Below are positions 24,444 to 35,900 of a stretch of 64,000 nucleotides of DNA, in pieces. Location of the stretch: positions 76,555,833 through 76,619,832 of the forward strand of contig CM053141.1 of assembly GCA_028571685.1 (NCBI GenBank). The letters run 5' to 3'. The notes beneath the pieces were generated by a model. The model was not told where the DNA came from. It did not search any database and was given only the letters and a program-made list of their open reading frames with translations. Both the position numbers and the translations under genes were made by a program. The stretch's first letter is position 1, and the number at the start of each line of letters is the position of its first letter. The DNA is from Heterohyrax brucei (Eukaryota > Chordata > Mammalia > Hyracoidea > Procaviidae).

Positions 24444-24839
24444 TCCTTAGAGGGTCCGCGTGAGTGGGCCAGAGGGGTACTGAGGAGAGCCCGGCAGAGG
24501 TACGTGAAGGAAGCTCCCACCGGTCCTTCCTGTGGTAGCTGGTATATTCCTTTGGGTTTCCCCTGTCTCCGCGGGATAATGGCTAAACTCCTTAACTGGC
24601 TTTTCGGAATTCCCCCAAATTAGCTTGACCTACATTTTCCTTTCCTGCCATCACACCTCTCCTACTGTCTGTTGTAATCTGCATCTTTCTAACATAAAAC
24701 TGACAAATTACCACACCTGGTTGGGCTTATGAGGGTCCCTCAGTTTCAAATGGCCGCCCCCTTGCATCCACACTTCCCTAGCCCTCCCCTTCCGGTTTTG
24801 CGCCCACCCTTAAGTGGCGAATCTGTCCAACATCCTCCG

Positions 24840-24968
24840 AAAAAAAAAAACACCTTGCGGTCGAGTGGATTCCCTATAGGATTGAATACATCTGCCCCAT
24901 AGTGTTTCCAGGGAGCGACCGGTGCAGCCGACCTGCTAGCTTGTACATAGCAGAGCTACTTCTGAAAT
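24840..24968 (-). repeat. Diverged AfroSINE
   Basis: A-rich start, TGCGGTCGAGTGGATTCC, TGCCCCATAGTGTTTCCAGG. The head is scrambled. Just downstream of the CpG promoter, in UTP15 intron 1. Confidence 0.6.
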
Positions 24969-25585
24969 GGTTACACAGGTTTTTCAGTCTTTCCGGGAGT
25001 CTCCCGTTTAGAATTAAGAAATCTCCCTCATCGGCGCCCTCAGCACTCATATCATAGCCTTTATTTGATACTCTGCATTGTGTTCTAGTAATATGCTATT
25101 CAGTTATTCCCAGCTTTTCAGGCTCTTTCTTCTTCCCGATAAATGTCTTCTTAATCGTTTTCACGTGATTTCTTGTCTCCATATCGTAGTACAGTGCAGC
25201 CCCCCCCCCGCACTGCCTCACCGCAAGCAGTTCCTTATTTTAATCCTGCAAGCTGTTGCTCCTCATTTCTTCACTCTATAAAGCATTACATTATTCTGTT
25301 GGGCAAAGTTAGGTACTCCTTCTCCTTTATACTGTATACTAAGGGGCAAACTAAGGCCTGGAAGCCAAATCTGACTGCTTGTTTTTGTGTAGCCGGGGAG
25401 CTTAGAATAGTTTTTTACATTTTACAAATGTTTTTGCAACATGTGTGATGATGGAAAATACAAACCTTGAACCCCAATTAAGCAAAATGTTATCTCACCC
25501 AAATAATTACGTTCTTCTCATTTATAAACAAGAGATTGTACTTGTTATATTTCTTTTATTCCATCAATTAAAAAATTTGGGGAGA

Positions 25586-25900
25586 AGTCATAGTGAAGGT
25601 CCACTCTTCGGACATGAATGGATTGGACTTGGTGATGCAGAGTGACCATATATTGGATGCACTTTATGGTTCTATGCATCTGTAGGATATCATCCTGCAG
25701 ACCTCTGGCTGGAGTAAGAGGTGTGGGTGGAGAGGAGGGGAAAGGAAGCTGTTGGGAAGATGAGACCTGTATGGAGCAGAGAGGAATAATGTGCTGACAC
25801 CAGGCAGGGAGAGCAGTGGAAGCTGCATATAGGTGGGCATGTAAATTTATTTGGGAATGTACTTTTTCACTCAGTCATAATTGAAAACAAAAAAGGAAAA
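25586..25900 (+). mobile_element. 5'-truncated L1 3'UTR insertion with target duplication
   Basis: Plus-strand L1 3' end (CATTTGG-free type): GGTCCACTCTTCGGACATGA to GCATGTAAATTTATTTGGGA, then an A-rich tail. Flanks AAAAATTTGGGGAGA (25571-25585) and AAAAATTGGAGGAGA (from 25901) are a near-identical target duplication. UTP15 intron 1. Confidence 0.75.
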
Positions 25901-25938
25901 AAAAATTGGAGGAGATTTCTTCCTTGCTGTGTAAATTA

Positions 25939-26098
25939 CCGGTGGTCCTGGCAGCACAGTGGTTAAGAGCTTAGCTGCTAACCAAAAAGATCAGTAGTTG
26001 GACTTCACCAGCCCTCCTTTTAAACCCTGTGGGGCCACTCTGCTGTACCCTATAGAGTTGCTGTCAGTCAGAATTGACTGGATGGCAGTGGATATATA
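25939..26098 (+). repeat. AfroSINE
   Basis: Plus copy: GCAGCACAGTGGTTAAGAGC (box A), GCTGCTAACCAAAAAGATCA, ending GACTGGATGGCAGTGG. UTP15 intron 1. Confidence 0.85.
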
Positions 26099-26106
26099 AA
26101 TACCCA

Positions 26107-26165
26107 CGTAAACCAAAAACCCATACCTACTGCCAGTTGAGTCACTTCCAATTCATAGTGTTATT
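26107..26165 (-). repeat. AfroSINE tail fragment
   Basis: AACCAAAAACCCATACCTAC followed by TGCCAGTTGAGTCACTTCC: only the 3' tail, antisense, next to the previous copy. Confidence 0.5.
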
Positions 26166-26399
26166 CATTTTGCCTTTTAGTCCATAAAGTATAAATGCTT
26201 ATTATTTGTCCCTTTACAGAAAAAAATTCTTGCCTGTCATTGTTCACATTGTAGACACCACTTGTGACTATCTTCCTGATATGAAGTAATTCGGTTCTAT
26301 GAGGGAAGAGATTTGATGAAGTTATTACAATACAGTGTGATTTTGTGCATTGACAGAATTAATGCAGATTTAAGTAGGACTATGGAAAACTGGCCTGTG

Positions 26400-26930
26400 A
26401 CCTAGCTTAAGGGATTAGGGAAGATTTCCTAGAGGACATGATCCCTGGGTTGAGCCTTAAATAAGTAGGAAGTAAATGGAGTGCAGTCATTCTTAGGAGG
26501 GGACAAATGAACAAACACACTAAGGCAAAAAAAAAAGAGATTTGTGTACTGGGGACAGTAAGTGGTTGGGAATGACTAGAGGTGAGGCTAGAAAGGTAGG
26601 CAAGGGCCAGATCTCAGGCGACTGGACACTTTAAGGAGCTTGGACTTTATGTTCTGGACAGTGTTGGGCTTTGTAGCGAAGGCAGACCTTGGAATGATGT
26701 TGTGCAATTTTAGTAGATGAACCAAACCCAAATCCAGATAAATGGGCGTGAATTAGGACAGTTGAAGTAGGGGTGGAAAGGACATGAAGCTCAGAAAGAT
26801 TTGGGAAGGGAAATCAGCAGGTATTAACTATTTGGGTGTTAAAATTGAGGAGGAAGGACAAACCAAAGCTATTTCCAGGTTTCTAGCGGGTGCCGGTCAC
26901 CAGCTGAAAGGAAATACTAGAGTATGCATT
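26400..26930 (+). repeat. Old interspersed repeat, family not named
   Basis: Phrases such as GGGAAGATTTCCTAGAGGA, GAGCCTTAAATAAGTAGGA and GGACTTTATGTTCTGGACAG resemble an ancient mammalian interspersed repeat whose name I cannot give with certainty. Contains a 10-A run near 26526. Confidence 0.35.
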
Positions 26931-27021
26931 CTGTGAATGTCAAAATTGTATTACTTGCTCTCACATGATCAGTGGATCTCTCTCCAGGAACAGCTTCTGC
27001 TTTTCCTGCTTCTGAGTAATG

Positions 27022-27181
27022 CTTGGAAACCCTGATGGCACAGTAGTTAAGCCCTACGGCTGCTGACCAAAAGGTTGGGTATTGAATCCACCAGGTACTC
27101 TGTAGTGCAGTTCTGCTCTGTCCTGTGTGTTTCCTATGAGTCAGAATTGACTTGACTTGACGGCATTGGGTTTGGTTTTTA
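27022..27181 (+). repeat. AfroSINE with short target duplication
   Basis: GGAAACCCTGATGGCACAGT to GACGGCATTGGGTTTGG and a T tail. AGTAATG flanks both sides (27015-27021, 27182-27188). Confidence 0.85.
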
Positions 27182-27234
27182 AGTAATGTTCAGTGATGTT
27201 AGAGGGGTGGGATCATGGGAATGGGGCTGGGAAG

Positions 27235-27620
27235 CTTGTACTTAAGGTAAAGTTCTGGAGTTGTCTAGGGTTTCTTGGCCCCTGCACTTAAACTGTTTTC
27301 TGTGCCTGGAGCGTGTTTCTCTGTCAAGTGTGTGGCTTGCTGCCTCACTTCCTTTAAAGTCTTGGCTCAAATGTTACCTTATCAGAGAGAACTTCTTTGA
27401 ACTCTGTATAAAAGACATCCCATCTCTCATTTTCTGCATCCCTTTTCTGCTTTCTTTTTGTTTTAGGGCTTCTAGTTTACTATGTGATATAGTTATTTAT
27501 TCTTTCTCTCATGTTTCCCCTGACCCTCCCCCCCCCAAGAATGGAAGCTACACAAAGCCAGAGATATTGTAAGTTTGGTTTTCTCCAGTAGCCCCAGTGT
27601 CTGTCACAATCCGTGTGCAT
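27235..27620 (+). mobile_element. L2 LINE 3' fragment
   Basis: Ancient L2 in UTP15 intron 1: GCCTGGAGCGTGTTTCTC, GCTCAAATGTTACCTTATCA, GAATGGAAGCTACACAAAG, CCCCAGTGTCTGTCAC. Confidence 0.65.
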
Positions 27621-27661
27621 AGTGGTGAGCTGGACTTTTTCCTTTCATCTCTTTTTTTCTC

Positions 27662-27695
27662 TATAAACATTTAAGATAAATAAATAAATAAAAGC
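27662..27695 (+). repeat. Short AT-rich (AAAT)n tract
   Basis: ATAAATAAATAAATAAAAG tetranucleotide run in UTP15 intron 1. Confidence 0.6.
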
Positions 27696-27872
27696 TTTAC
27701 CAAAACATGTCTACAAAAATTTTGTTATATTTAAAATTTTATAAATCATACTTTTAACACCCATACAAAATGTCCTTTAACCTTCTTTATGAATGTAGAA
27801 CCTTGGGCAGATGGTTCCCTCCTTGTGCTGTACCCTTCTCCCTCTGTGATTGACAGCTCTTATAATTGGAGA

Positions 27873-28046
27873 CCAAAAAAAAAAAAAAAAACCCCGCTTC
27901 CACTGAGTTGGCTCAGACTCAAAGCAACCCTAGAGGTCAGAGTATAACTGCCCCACAGAGTTTCCAGGGAGCGCCTAATGGATTTGAACTGCTGACCTTT
28001 TGGTTAGCAGATATAACATGTAACCCACTATGCCACCAGGGTTCCC
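27873..28046 (-). repeat. AfroSINE with target duplication
   Basis: Antisense copy after an A run; ends GCCACCAGGGTTCCC. Flanks ATAATTGGAGA (27862-27872) and ATAAATGGAGA (28047-28057) form an 11-base duplication with one difference. Confidence 0.85.
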
Positions 28047-28311
28047 ATAAATGGAGAAGTGTTATGGAATTAGCTAGGTTTGAAACATGTTCTGAAATTT
28101 ATTAGATTTGGTGGTGATACAGACTGTGTTACATTTAATTTGCCCATCTAGATTAGAATCCTACCTTCTGGGGGCTCTGGTCCTGTTATACCCCAAACCT
28201 TGAAGGTACTTTTATGCTGACAGTTTGATAAGAAGGTTAAGATAATTAGTATTAATTACTTTTATCAGGTTGACTATTAAGACGTTTTAGAATTTGATCC
28301 CCATCTGCAAG

Positions 28312-28551
28312 GGATTGGATCATTATGATTCATAGGGTTTTTGTTGAGTAATTCTTTGGGAGTAGATCACCAAGTCTTTCTTTGTAATCTGTCTTGTTGG
28401 GATGCTCCACTGAAACCTGTTCAGCATCAGAGAAAAATGCAAGCCTCCAGTGAGAGATGGTGGCTGTGCTTCAGGTGCATTGGCCGGGAATTGAACCAGG
28501 GTCTCCACATGGAGGGTAAGATTCTTACCACTGATCCACCACTGCCGCTGA
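28312..28551 (-). repeat. tRNA-Gly-derived SINE
   Basis: Minus strand begins GGCAGTGGTGGATCAGTGGT and contains TGGTTCAATTCCCGGCCAAT, matching tRNA-Gly boxes A and B (28477-28546), then continues into a non-tRNA body (GCTGAACAGGTTTCAGTGG). It differs from the common AfroSINE head, so it is a second SINE family of tRNA-Gly origin. UTP15 intron 1. Confidence 0.75.
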
Positions 28552-28679
28552 AAGGAATATCAAAATAATCTGAGTTTGTCTTCAAGGAAAAACTTGACTC
28601 GTTTTTATAATTCTTCACAGAACAGCCAGTAGGTGTCTTCTGAAAACATAAAAGCATATCGTGTCATCTACTTAGCTTA

Positions 28680-29010
28680 AAATGACTTGCTGGCTTCCAA
28701 ACATTAGAATCAAATCTAAACTTCTTGCCCTTCTACATGACTCTTTATGGTCTAATTTCTGTTTTGTCCAGCTGAATGTCTGGATAAGCTCTACTGGGTT
28801 CGATGTGTTCTAGCTTTATTGACCTCCTTTCTCTTCTTGGACCAGCCAGACCTGTTCCTTGACTCTGGCCGGGGACTTCTCTCTTGTTCTCCTGTCTGTT
28901 CTTGACCTGAGCTTCCTGTCACCCTACAGAGGCCTTCATTTTCTACTTGGTCTGAAGTGGCCTTTGCCAGCGCTCATTACTTTGTTCATTTGTTTCTTAG
29001 TATTTATTGC
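28680..29010 (+). mobile_element. L2 LINE fragment
   Basis: AATCAAATCTAAACTTCTTG, CTCTTTATGGTCTAATTTC, GACCAGCCAGACCTGTTCC, GAGGCCTTCATTTTCTAC: order of blocks as in L2. UTP15 intron 1. Confidence 0.55.
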
Positions 29011-29059
29011 AAAACAAAATAAAACAAAAAAAGTTTCCCATCCTTTTAATCATTGATGG

Positions 29060-29860
29060 TCCTATTTTATCCAAACAGTCGTAAAATGTGTCACACCTAC
29101 ATGTTACTGATGCTTTGTTTTCAGGCCTTTAGGAGCAGATAATGAGGAGCACCACCGGGATCATTTACCTTTATTCTAGTACCTAAAATTGAGTCTCTTT
29201 TGCAAATGAATAGTTCTGGGAAGACATTTTGGCTTAATTACATGGTAGTTAAAGGTTTGAGTTCCTTTTTATATTACTGTTATTTTCATTCAGAACTGCT
29301 TTCTTCCTCTTTCCTTCCCTGCCTTTTAAACTTTTAAAATTAATTAACGTTAAACTTAAGCAATTTTATTTTAAGCTTCTGTATTAGGATATTAGCTCAG
29401 CTTTCTTTTCTTCTTTTTTAGCCTCTCAGAAAGCCAAATTTCTAGACTATGTGATTATAGGTTAAATTTTACAATAAGTTTAACTTAAGGAAAATTTTAC
29501 ACTTAACAGTTTCACTTAAAGTTTATTTTTTTTTTTAATCCAGTACAAAAGATAAAAGCTCTATGCCAGTGTGCTTCTCTCTGTTTTAACTACCAAGAAG
29601 TTGAGCCAGACTTGTCCCCAGTATTGCAGGCTGGTTGATCAGGTGTGAGAATGTCTGTGTGCAGCTTCTGCATCCAGCTGAGCAAACTGCAGGATGGCAA
29701 CCCTGATTTGTATTCTTCCTCCTCTTTAGCTGGTCTCTTCTAGATTATAGTTAAATAGTTTATTAGTCACTAATCTAAAAGCTACCACTTAGCCTTTTGA
29801 AGGAAGGTAGAGTGAAAATCATAATTCTGTGTTCATGGTTATCAGTAAAATGTGTACATG
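29060..29860. other. UTP15 intron 1, distal part, unassigned
   Basis: No repeat, RNA gene or exon recognised; AT-rich, leading into the long T tract before exon 2. Confidence 0.4.
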
Positions 29861-29889
29861 GATTTTCTTTTTTTTTTTTTTTTTTCCAG

Positions 29890-29973
29890 AAGTAGAACAG
29901 AATCTCTATAAATTGTTTCTGACATCAATTCTAAACTACTGATCTTTGGACAGCGGTGCACTTTTATGAAATC
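29890..29973 (+). other. UTP15: UTP15 5' leader part of exon 2, with an overlapping uORF
   Basis: The acceptor CCAG ends at 29889 after an unusually long T run (about 29862-29885). The 84 leader bases before the main ATG contain an upstream ATG at 29966 whose frame reads M-K-S-W-L-V-I-S-L and stops at 29995, past the main ATG. Its context is weak (T at -3, A at +4), so leaky scanning to the strong main start is expected. Confidence 0.65.
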
Positions 29974-32900
29974 ATGGCTGGTTATAAGCCTGTAGTTATT
30001 CAAACATACCCTGTACTTGGTGAAAAAATCACTCAAGATACCCTGTACTGGAACAACTATAAAGTAAGTATGGGCAGTACTGGGGGAACGGGATTTGTAT
30101 TTGTCCCAGTTTACCCAGTGTATGTTATACTTTGAGTAATGATACAGAGAATCAATAACTAAAAACAATCTATAGACAGTTTTATAGTTTGGATGGATAA
30201 TTTAATATGGTATTTTTCTCAGAATTAGTATAGGAAAATCCACATAGCTTAAATAGGTTAACCATGCAAGTGCCCAGCACAAGCTAGATGACTTATCAGT
30301 GCCAAATGAGGTATGTTTTAGAATTTGTATCACATGTAAGATGTTTTTTGCCTTTTTTAATCTAAGGAAGAAGTGGTATGAAATTAATTCTTTTACTCAT
30401 TTATAACCCTGCTATACCAAAAAGGATTGGCTGATACTCATTTCAAGAGGTAACATCTGATCAGGAATGCAGAAGTCCAAGCTGCACTGAAGGCATTGGC
30501 AAAAAATAGGGCTCTGGGATTTGACAGAATGCCTATTGAGATGCTTCAGCAAACAGACACAGCATAGTTAAGTGCTTGCTTATCTATGCCAAGAAATTTG
30601 GAAGACATCTACTAGGTCAACCTACTGGAAGAGAGCCATATTTATTTATGTTCTCAAGAAAGGTAATCCAACCAAATGATATTGAACATTATCATTAATA
30701 TCACATGACAGCAAAAAAAATTTTTTTTTTTTTGGCCTGTGAGCATCAGTTGCTTTTTTGAAAAAAATTTTTCTATTGTGATTAAGTGAAAGTTTACAAT
30801 CCGAGTCAATTTTCCATATAAAACCTTGAATACCCACCTCTTTATAACTCTGTCTGCTCTCTTCACTCTGTAACAGCACACTCTTCTTTTCCACTCTTTT
30901 ACTTCCAGTATCTGCTCAACCAGTACTTGTCTCCACCTCTCTACCCTTGTCCTCCACCTCTCCTCTCCTCTTTAAAAAGAAACCAGTAAGACAGCCTCAT
31001 ATATTTATTAAACCATCAAGTACACATACCACATGCATCACTCTGTGTCCCATAGTCCAGACCAGTCTTTGTCTGAAGTGTTGGCTTCAGTGCTGGTCTC
31101 AGTTCTGAGCTAGCAGCAAGTTCAGGGGCCATGGTCTCAAGGGCTCCAGGTTGTCAGACCATCAAGTCCGGTCTGTTAATAGAGTTCTAGATCTGCACAC
31201 CCCCTTTTTTTCATGCTGTGTCAGGGTCATGACAGCAAAATTTTGTTGAAGATCATTCCAAAGTGGCTGCAGCACTGTAACAACAGAGACCTGCCAGAAA
31301 TTCAGGATGGATGTAGAAGAGGATTTGAAACTAGCAGTATCATTGCTGATGTCAGATTGCTCCTGGCTGAAAGCACTGAATACCGGAAAGATATCTACCT
31401 GTGTTTCATTGACTATGCAAAAGCATTCAACTGTGTGGATTGTAACAGATTATGGGTAACATTGCTGAGAATGCGACATCTGGAACATTTAACTATGTTT
31501 ATGAGGAATCTGTACATGAATCAAGAGGCAGTCATGCAAACAGAATAAGGGGATGCTGCGTGATTTAAAGTTAGGTAAGATGTGCGTCAGAGTTGTATCC
31601 TTCACCATACTTATTTAATCTGTATGCTGAGTAAGTAATCCAAGAAGAATAGGGCATCAGGATTGGAGAAAGACTCACTAATAGTCTGTATTATGCACAA
31701 CCTTGCTTACTGAAAGTGAAGAGGACTTGAAACACTAAGGAATTAACGAAGATCAAGGCGAACAGCCTTCAATATAGATTACAACTCAACATCAAGAAAA
31801 CAAATTTTCACAACTGGACCAATAAGCAACATTGTGGTAAAAACAGAAGATTGAGATGGTCAAGGATTTCATATTTGGATCCACAGTCAACACCTGTGAA
31901 AGCAGCAGTCAGGAAATGAAAGAATACATTGGGCAGTTGTGCTGAAGAAACCTTTTTAAGGTGTTGAAAAGCAAAGATGTCGCCTTGAGGGCTAAGGCAC
32001 CTGACCCAAGCCAGGGTGTTTTCAGTTGCCTCAAATGCATGTGAAAGCTGGAAAATGAATAAAGAAGAGCAAAGAAGAATAATGGAGGCAGAAGAATAGA
32101 TACCTTTGAATTGTGGTGTTGGGAAAGAATATTGAATATGCTATGGACTGCCAAATGAATGAACAAATCTGTCTTGGGAAAAGTACAACCAGAGTAATTC
32201 TTAGAAGCAATGATAGTGAGGCTGTGTCTACGAACTTGGGATGTGTTATCAAGATGCATCAGTCCCAGGAGAAGGACATCATGCTTGGTAACATAGGGGA
32301 TCAGTGAAAGAGAGGAAGACTCAATAAATGGATTAACACAGTGGCTGCAACAGTAGGCTCAAGTATAACAATTGTGAAGATGGTACAGGACTGGGCGGTG
32401 TTTTGTTCTGTTGTGCAGAGGGTGGCTGTGAGGTAGAACTGACTTCATAGCCCTGAAGAACAAGTAACAACGCATGTATAAGGAGGGAAATTGGTATAAA
32501 CTTTCCAGAGAGCAGTTTCATAACACTTATCATGATTAAAAAAAAATACACATACCTTTTGACTCTGCAGTCTCGGGTTAGAACTGGCTCAGTAGGTATA
32601 TTCACCAAAGTATACTGACTTGTATGCATAAAGATATTAATTGAAGTATTATTTTTAATATCAGAAATCTTTAAAACCCTGTATTTGTAAGTATTGGACC
32701 ATTAAAAAAGAAAACCTACTGCCTTTGAGTTGATTGTGATTCATTGTGACCCTATGCAGTTTTTGAGGCTATTAATTGCTACAAAAGCAGACCGGCCACA
32801 TCTTTCTTTTGCATAGCCACTAGTGGTTTTGAACCACCAAACTGCTTGTTAGCAGTCCAGTGCCTTAACAGCTGTACCACCAGGGCTCATCCTTATAATG

Positions 32901-35900
32901 AATGATAAATCTTTTGCTTGTATGGAAAGTTAACTAGTATGTGTTATTAAGTGAAATAAAAAGCAAAGTGCGGATTGGCCTGGTATGACCTCTGTCAGTT
33001 AAAAAGATACATGGATAAATAAATACTGTTACAGGCATAACTTTTTTTATTTTTTCCTGGTTGGAGTCACAGAAAACAACTGAAGATAAAGAGTGAAGTG
33101 TAGCTGTCTATTTACTCTTTTGTTTACTTTCATGGCAACAAGGATAGGCTAGTGCTGGGACTATGGACCTCTTGCTTTTCCTATTTCTGTATGAAATACA
33201 GCCTAATAAATATTACAAAGGACAGAAAGAAACGGTAAGAGATTACATAATGCTTAAATTTGTCTTGCCATTGTAATTTTAGTGACACTGTGTTTTATTT
33301 TTCATTAAGACCCCTGTTCAGATCAAGGAGTTTGGTGCAGTGTCAAAAGTAGACTTTTCTCCACAGCCTCCGTATAATTATGCTGTCACAGCTTCCTCAA
33401 GGGTAAGGATAAGATGAAATTTCTTTGTACATAGTTTAAATTTATACTGATCTTGAGCCATCTGGTGACCTGTTACGTTTTGAAATAACTCTGTTTTTTA
33501 TCTTGTGATAGATTCATATTTATGGCCGATACTCCCAAGAACCTATAAAAACTTTCTCCCGATTTAAGGACGCGGCATACTGTGCTACTTTTCGACAGGA
33601 TGGTAAACTGCTTGTGGCTGGCAGTGAAGATGGTGGAGTACAACTTTTTGATATAAGTGGGAGGGCTCCTCTCAGACAATTTGAAGGCCATACAAAGTAA
33701 GAGGCAATTGATTTTTATGTGTTCCTTTGTATTCTTTCTGTTCTTTCTCTCAGCTTTGAATAAAAATGGAGGACGGTTCTGTGTACCTGGGTGTACTTTA
33801 GTTCTTCAGAAACCTTGATGGTGTAGTGGTCAACTGCTATATCTGCTAACTGAGAGGCTGGTGGTTCAGATCCACCAGCCAATTTTTGGAAGCTCTATGG
33901 AGTACTGTGAGTTGGAATCGACTAGACAGCAATGAGTTTGGTATTTGGTTTTCTGAGACAAGTTGTTTAACCTGAACCCTATGATCCAGTTTTATGGAAC
34001 TCATGAATTCCCAGAATTGCATGTAACATTTTAGGACGTATCAGTTTATATAGGGAGCTTTTATGAACTCTTCCCCTGTGGACCAGTTGAGTTATGAACA
34101 GCTGATCTAAAGGCACCCTCACAGCTGTTAACAAGAGCTCTGCAGGCCTAGACTGTGGCAGAGGTTCTTTTTCTGAAGTCTGGTTGGAAGGTGGACTTCC
34201 CTTTTCTTCTTGGTTATCTAGTATTTTTGCCTCTTAATGAACTGGATGACCAGGACAATTTTATCTTACAACTTTGTTTTCAGGATTACCAATGTGTATG
34301 CTGAAATTTGCTGTAATTTAAAATCTTGAAAGTGTCTTTTATAGTCTATTTCTAGGTGGTCTTACCCCTTCAATGAAATACTTAAAATAAAACAAATTCA
34401 CTAACATGATCCTATTAGTGATATGTGTTTTTAGAATTTTTTTTAACTTCCTTTTTTGAAAATTTAAAGAATAAATTGCCTGTGCTATAGCATTTAAAAC
34501 ATTAATTGTCATTAAGCAGCTAAATGAAATGGCTAAATTTTGACAAATAATAATTGTAAGTCTACTGTTTTGTAGTCTTAATAACTTCAGTGTGCAGGGG
34601 TATTTAAATTTTTAAATGCCTGGGGATGAACACCAGTTTTAAAGGGTTTCTTTTTCTTTCATGATTTCCAGCTGCAGTTACTTCCTGAAACTGAGCTACT
34701 TTTTTGTGTTATCTGGGAAAAGGAGTATTTTGTTTATGTTAGAAGGTGCCAGAAGTATTTTTTCTTACTTGCTTATATGCTGATCCTTGCTGTTTCAGAG
34801 CAGTTCACACGGTAGATTTCACAGCTGACAAATACCATGTGGTGTCTGGGGCTGATGATTATACTGTTAAGCTATGGGATATTCCAAATGCCAAGGAAAT
34901 TCTGACGTTTAAAGAACATTCTGATTATGTGAGGTGTGGTTGTGCTAGCAAACTGAACCCAGATCTCTTTGTAACAGGTAAGGGAATGCTTTTTTTTTTT
35001 TCTCCTTATATGGATAGCTGTATTGTGATGTACTTTAATATTACTTTTTGGATTAAAGGATATAAAACAGTTTTATAAAAATGTGTTCATTTGCCCAGTT
35101 GTTTTATTTTTCTTGTTTTGGTGGTATATCCTGTTGCCCTCCAAATGCCCTCCAAATGGAAATATCTGGCTGCACTGATGTCAGAGTTAAAATGGATTAA
35201 GTACCTTGGTTTCCACAGAGCCCCCAGCAGCCAAGTAGTATTGACAATCTAGTTCAGTTTTTGAGTGCCTGTGCAAGGATTCCCAGACTGCTTGGTAATG
35301 GACAATAGTATGAATATACAATCCAAGTGGGTTAGATTCTGCATGGTATAGTGCTGCTTCAAAGCCAATCAGTGTAGCAGGAGGTTTGGAGATACACTGT
35401 TTTCATGAAATACATGTCTTTTAAAAAATTTTTCTGAGTTGTTCTCCTTTTAAAATTTATATCTGGAATATGTATGTGTGTGTGTATGTATATGCATATA
35501 CACACATATATATACGTACATACATGTATATATATATATGTAGTGTCAAGTGGTGAAACTCATGTCACAAAATTGACGTTTCAGGATCATATGATCATAC
35601 AGTGAAGATGTTTGATACCCGGATCAACGAGAGCGTTCTCTCTGTGGAGCATGGGCAGCCAGTGGAGAGTGTCCTGCTTTTTCCTTCTGGAGGTCTTCTG
35701 GTGTCAGCAGGTACTTACTTTAAAAATTGCTTTCACCATTGTTGTTGGGCTTGAATCAGGTGTTCTGTATCAGTTGCTGTGTATAATTTGTCAGCATATA
35801 CTTGCATCAGACAGTCGATAGAAGGGGTAGGCAGGTAGTTGTTTACTGAGTACCTAATGTGAGCCAGGCACTGCGCATTCATTATAGACATGATTTTTTT

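Larger units (their letters stand above)
23740..24530. promoter_or_regulatory. CpG-rich bidirectional promoter of ANKRA2 and UTP15
   Basis: The only long CpG-dense stretch in the window, lying between the two divergent genes. It contains an ETS/CRE composite, a GC box and a YY1-like element, and no clear TATA box. Candidate UTP15 exon-1 donors are GTGAGT at 24460 and GTACGT at 24500 on the plus strand. A candidate ANKRA2 exon-1 donor (CCT/GTGAGG) is at 23808/23807 on the minus strand. The exact start sites are not readable. Shared control of the two genes is inference from head-to-head layout. Confidence 0.8.

Noticed and set aside
23817-24450. Two overlapping long open frames (188 and 194 codons) on the plus strand
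   Set aside because: They lie in the CpG-rich promoter, where stop codons are rare by composition. The peptides have no recognisable domain and overlap each other in different frames.
28477-28546. Functional tRNA-Gly gene on the minus strand
   Set aside because: The boxes match, but stem pairing is imperfect, and the tRNA part runs directly into a SINE body shared with AfroSINE-type modules. It is a SINE head.
34746-35078. 110-codon plus-strand frame as a separate gene
   Set aside because: It is the UTP15 exon 34799-34977 extended into both introns.
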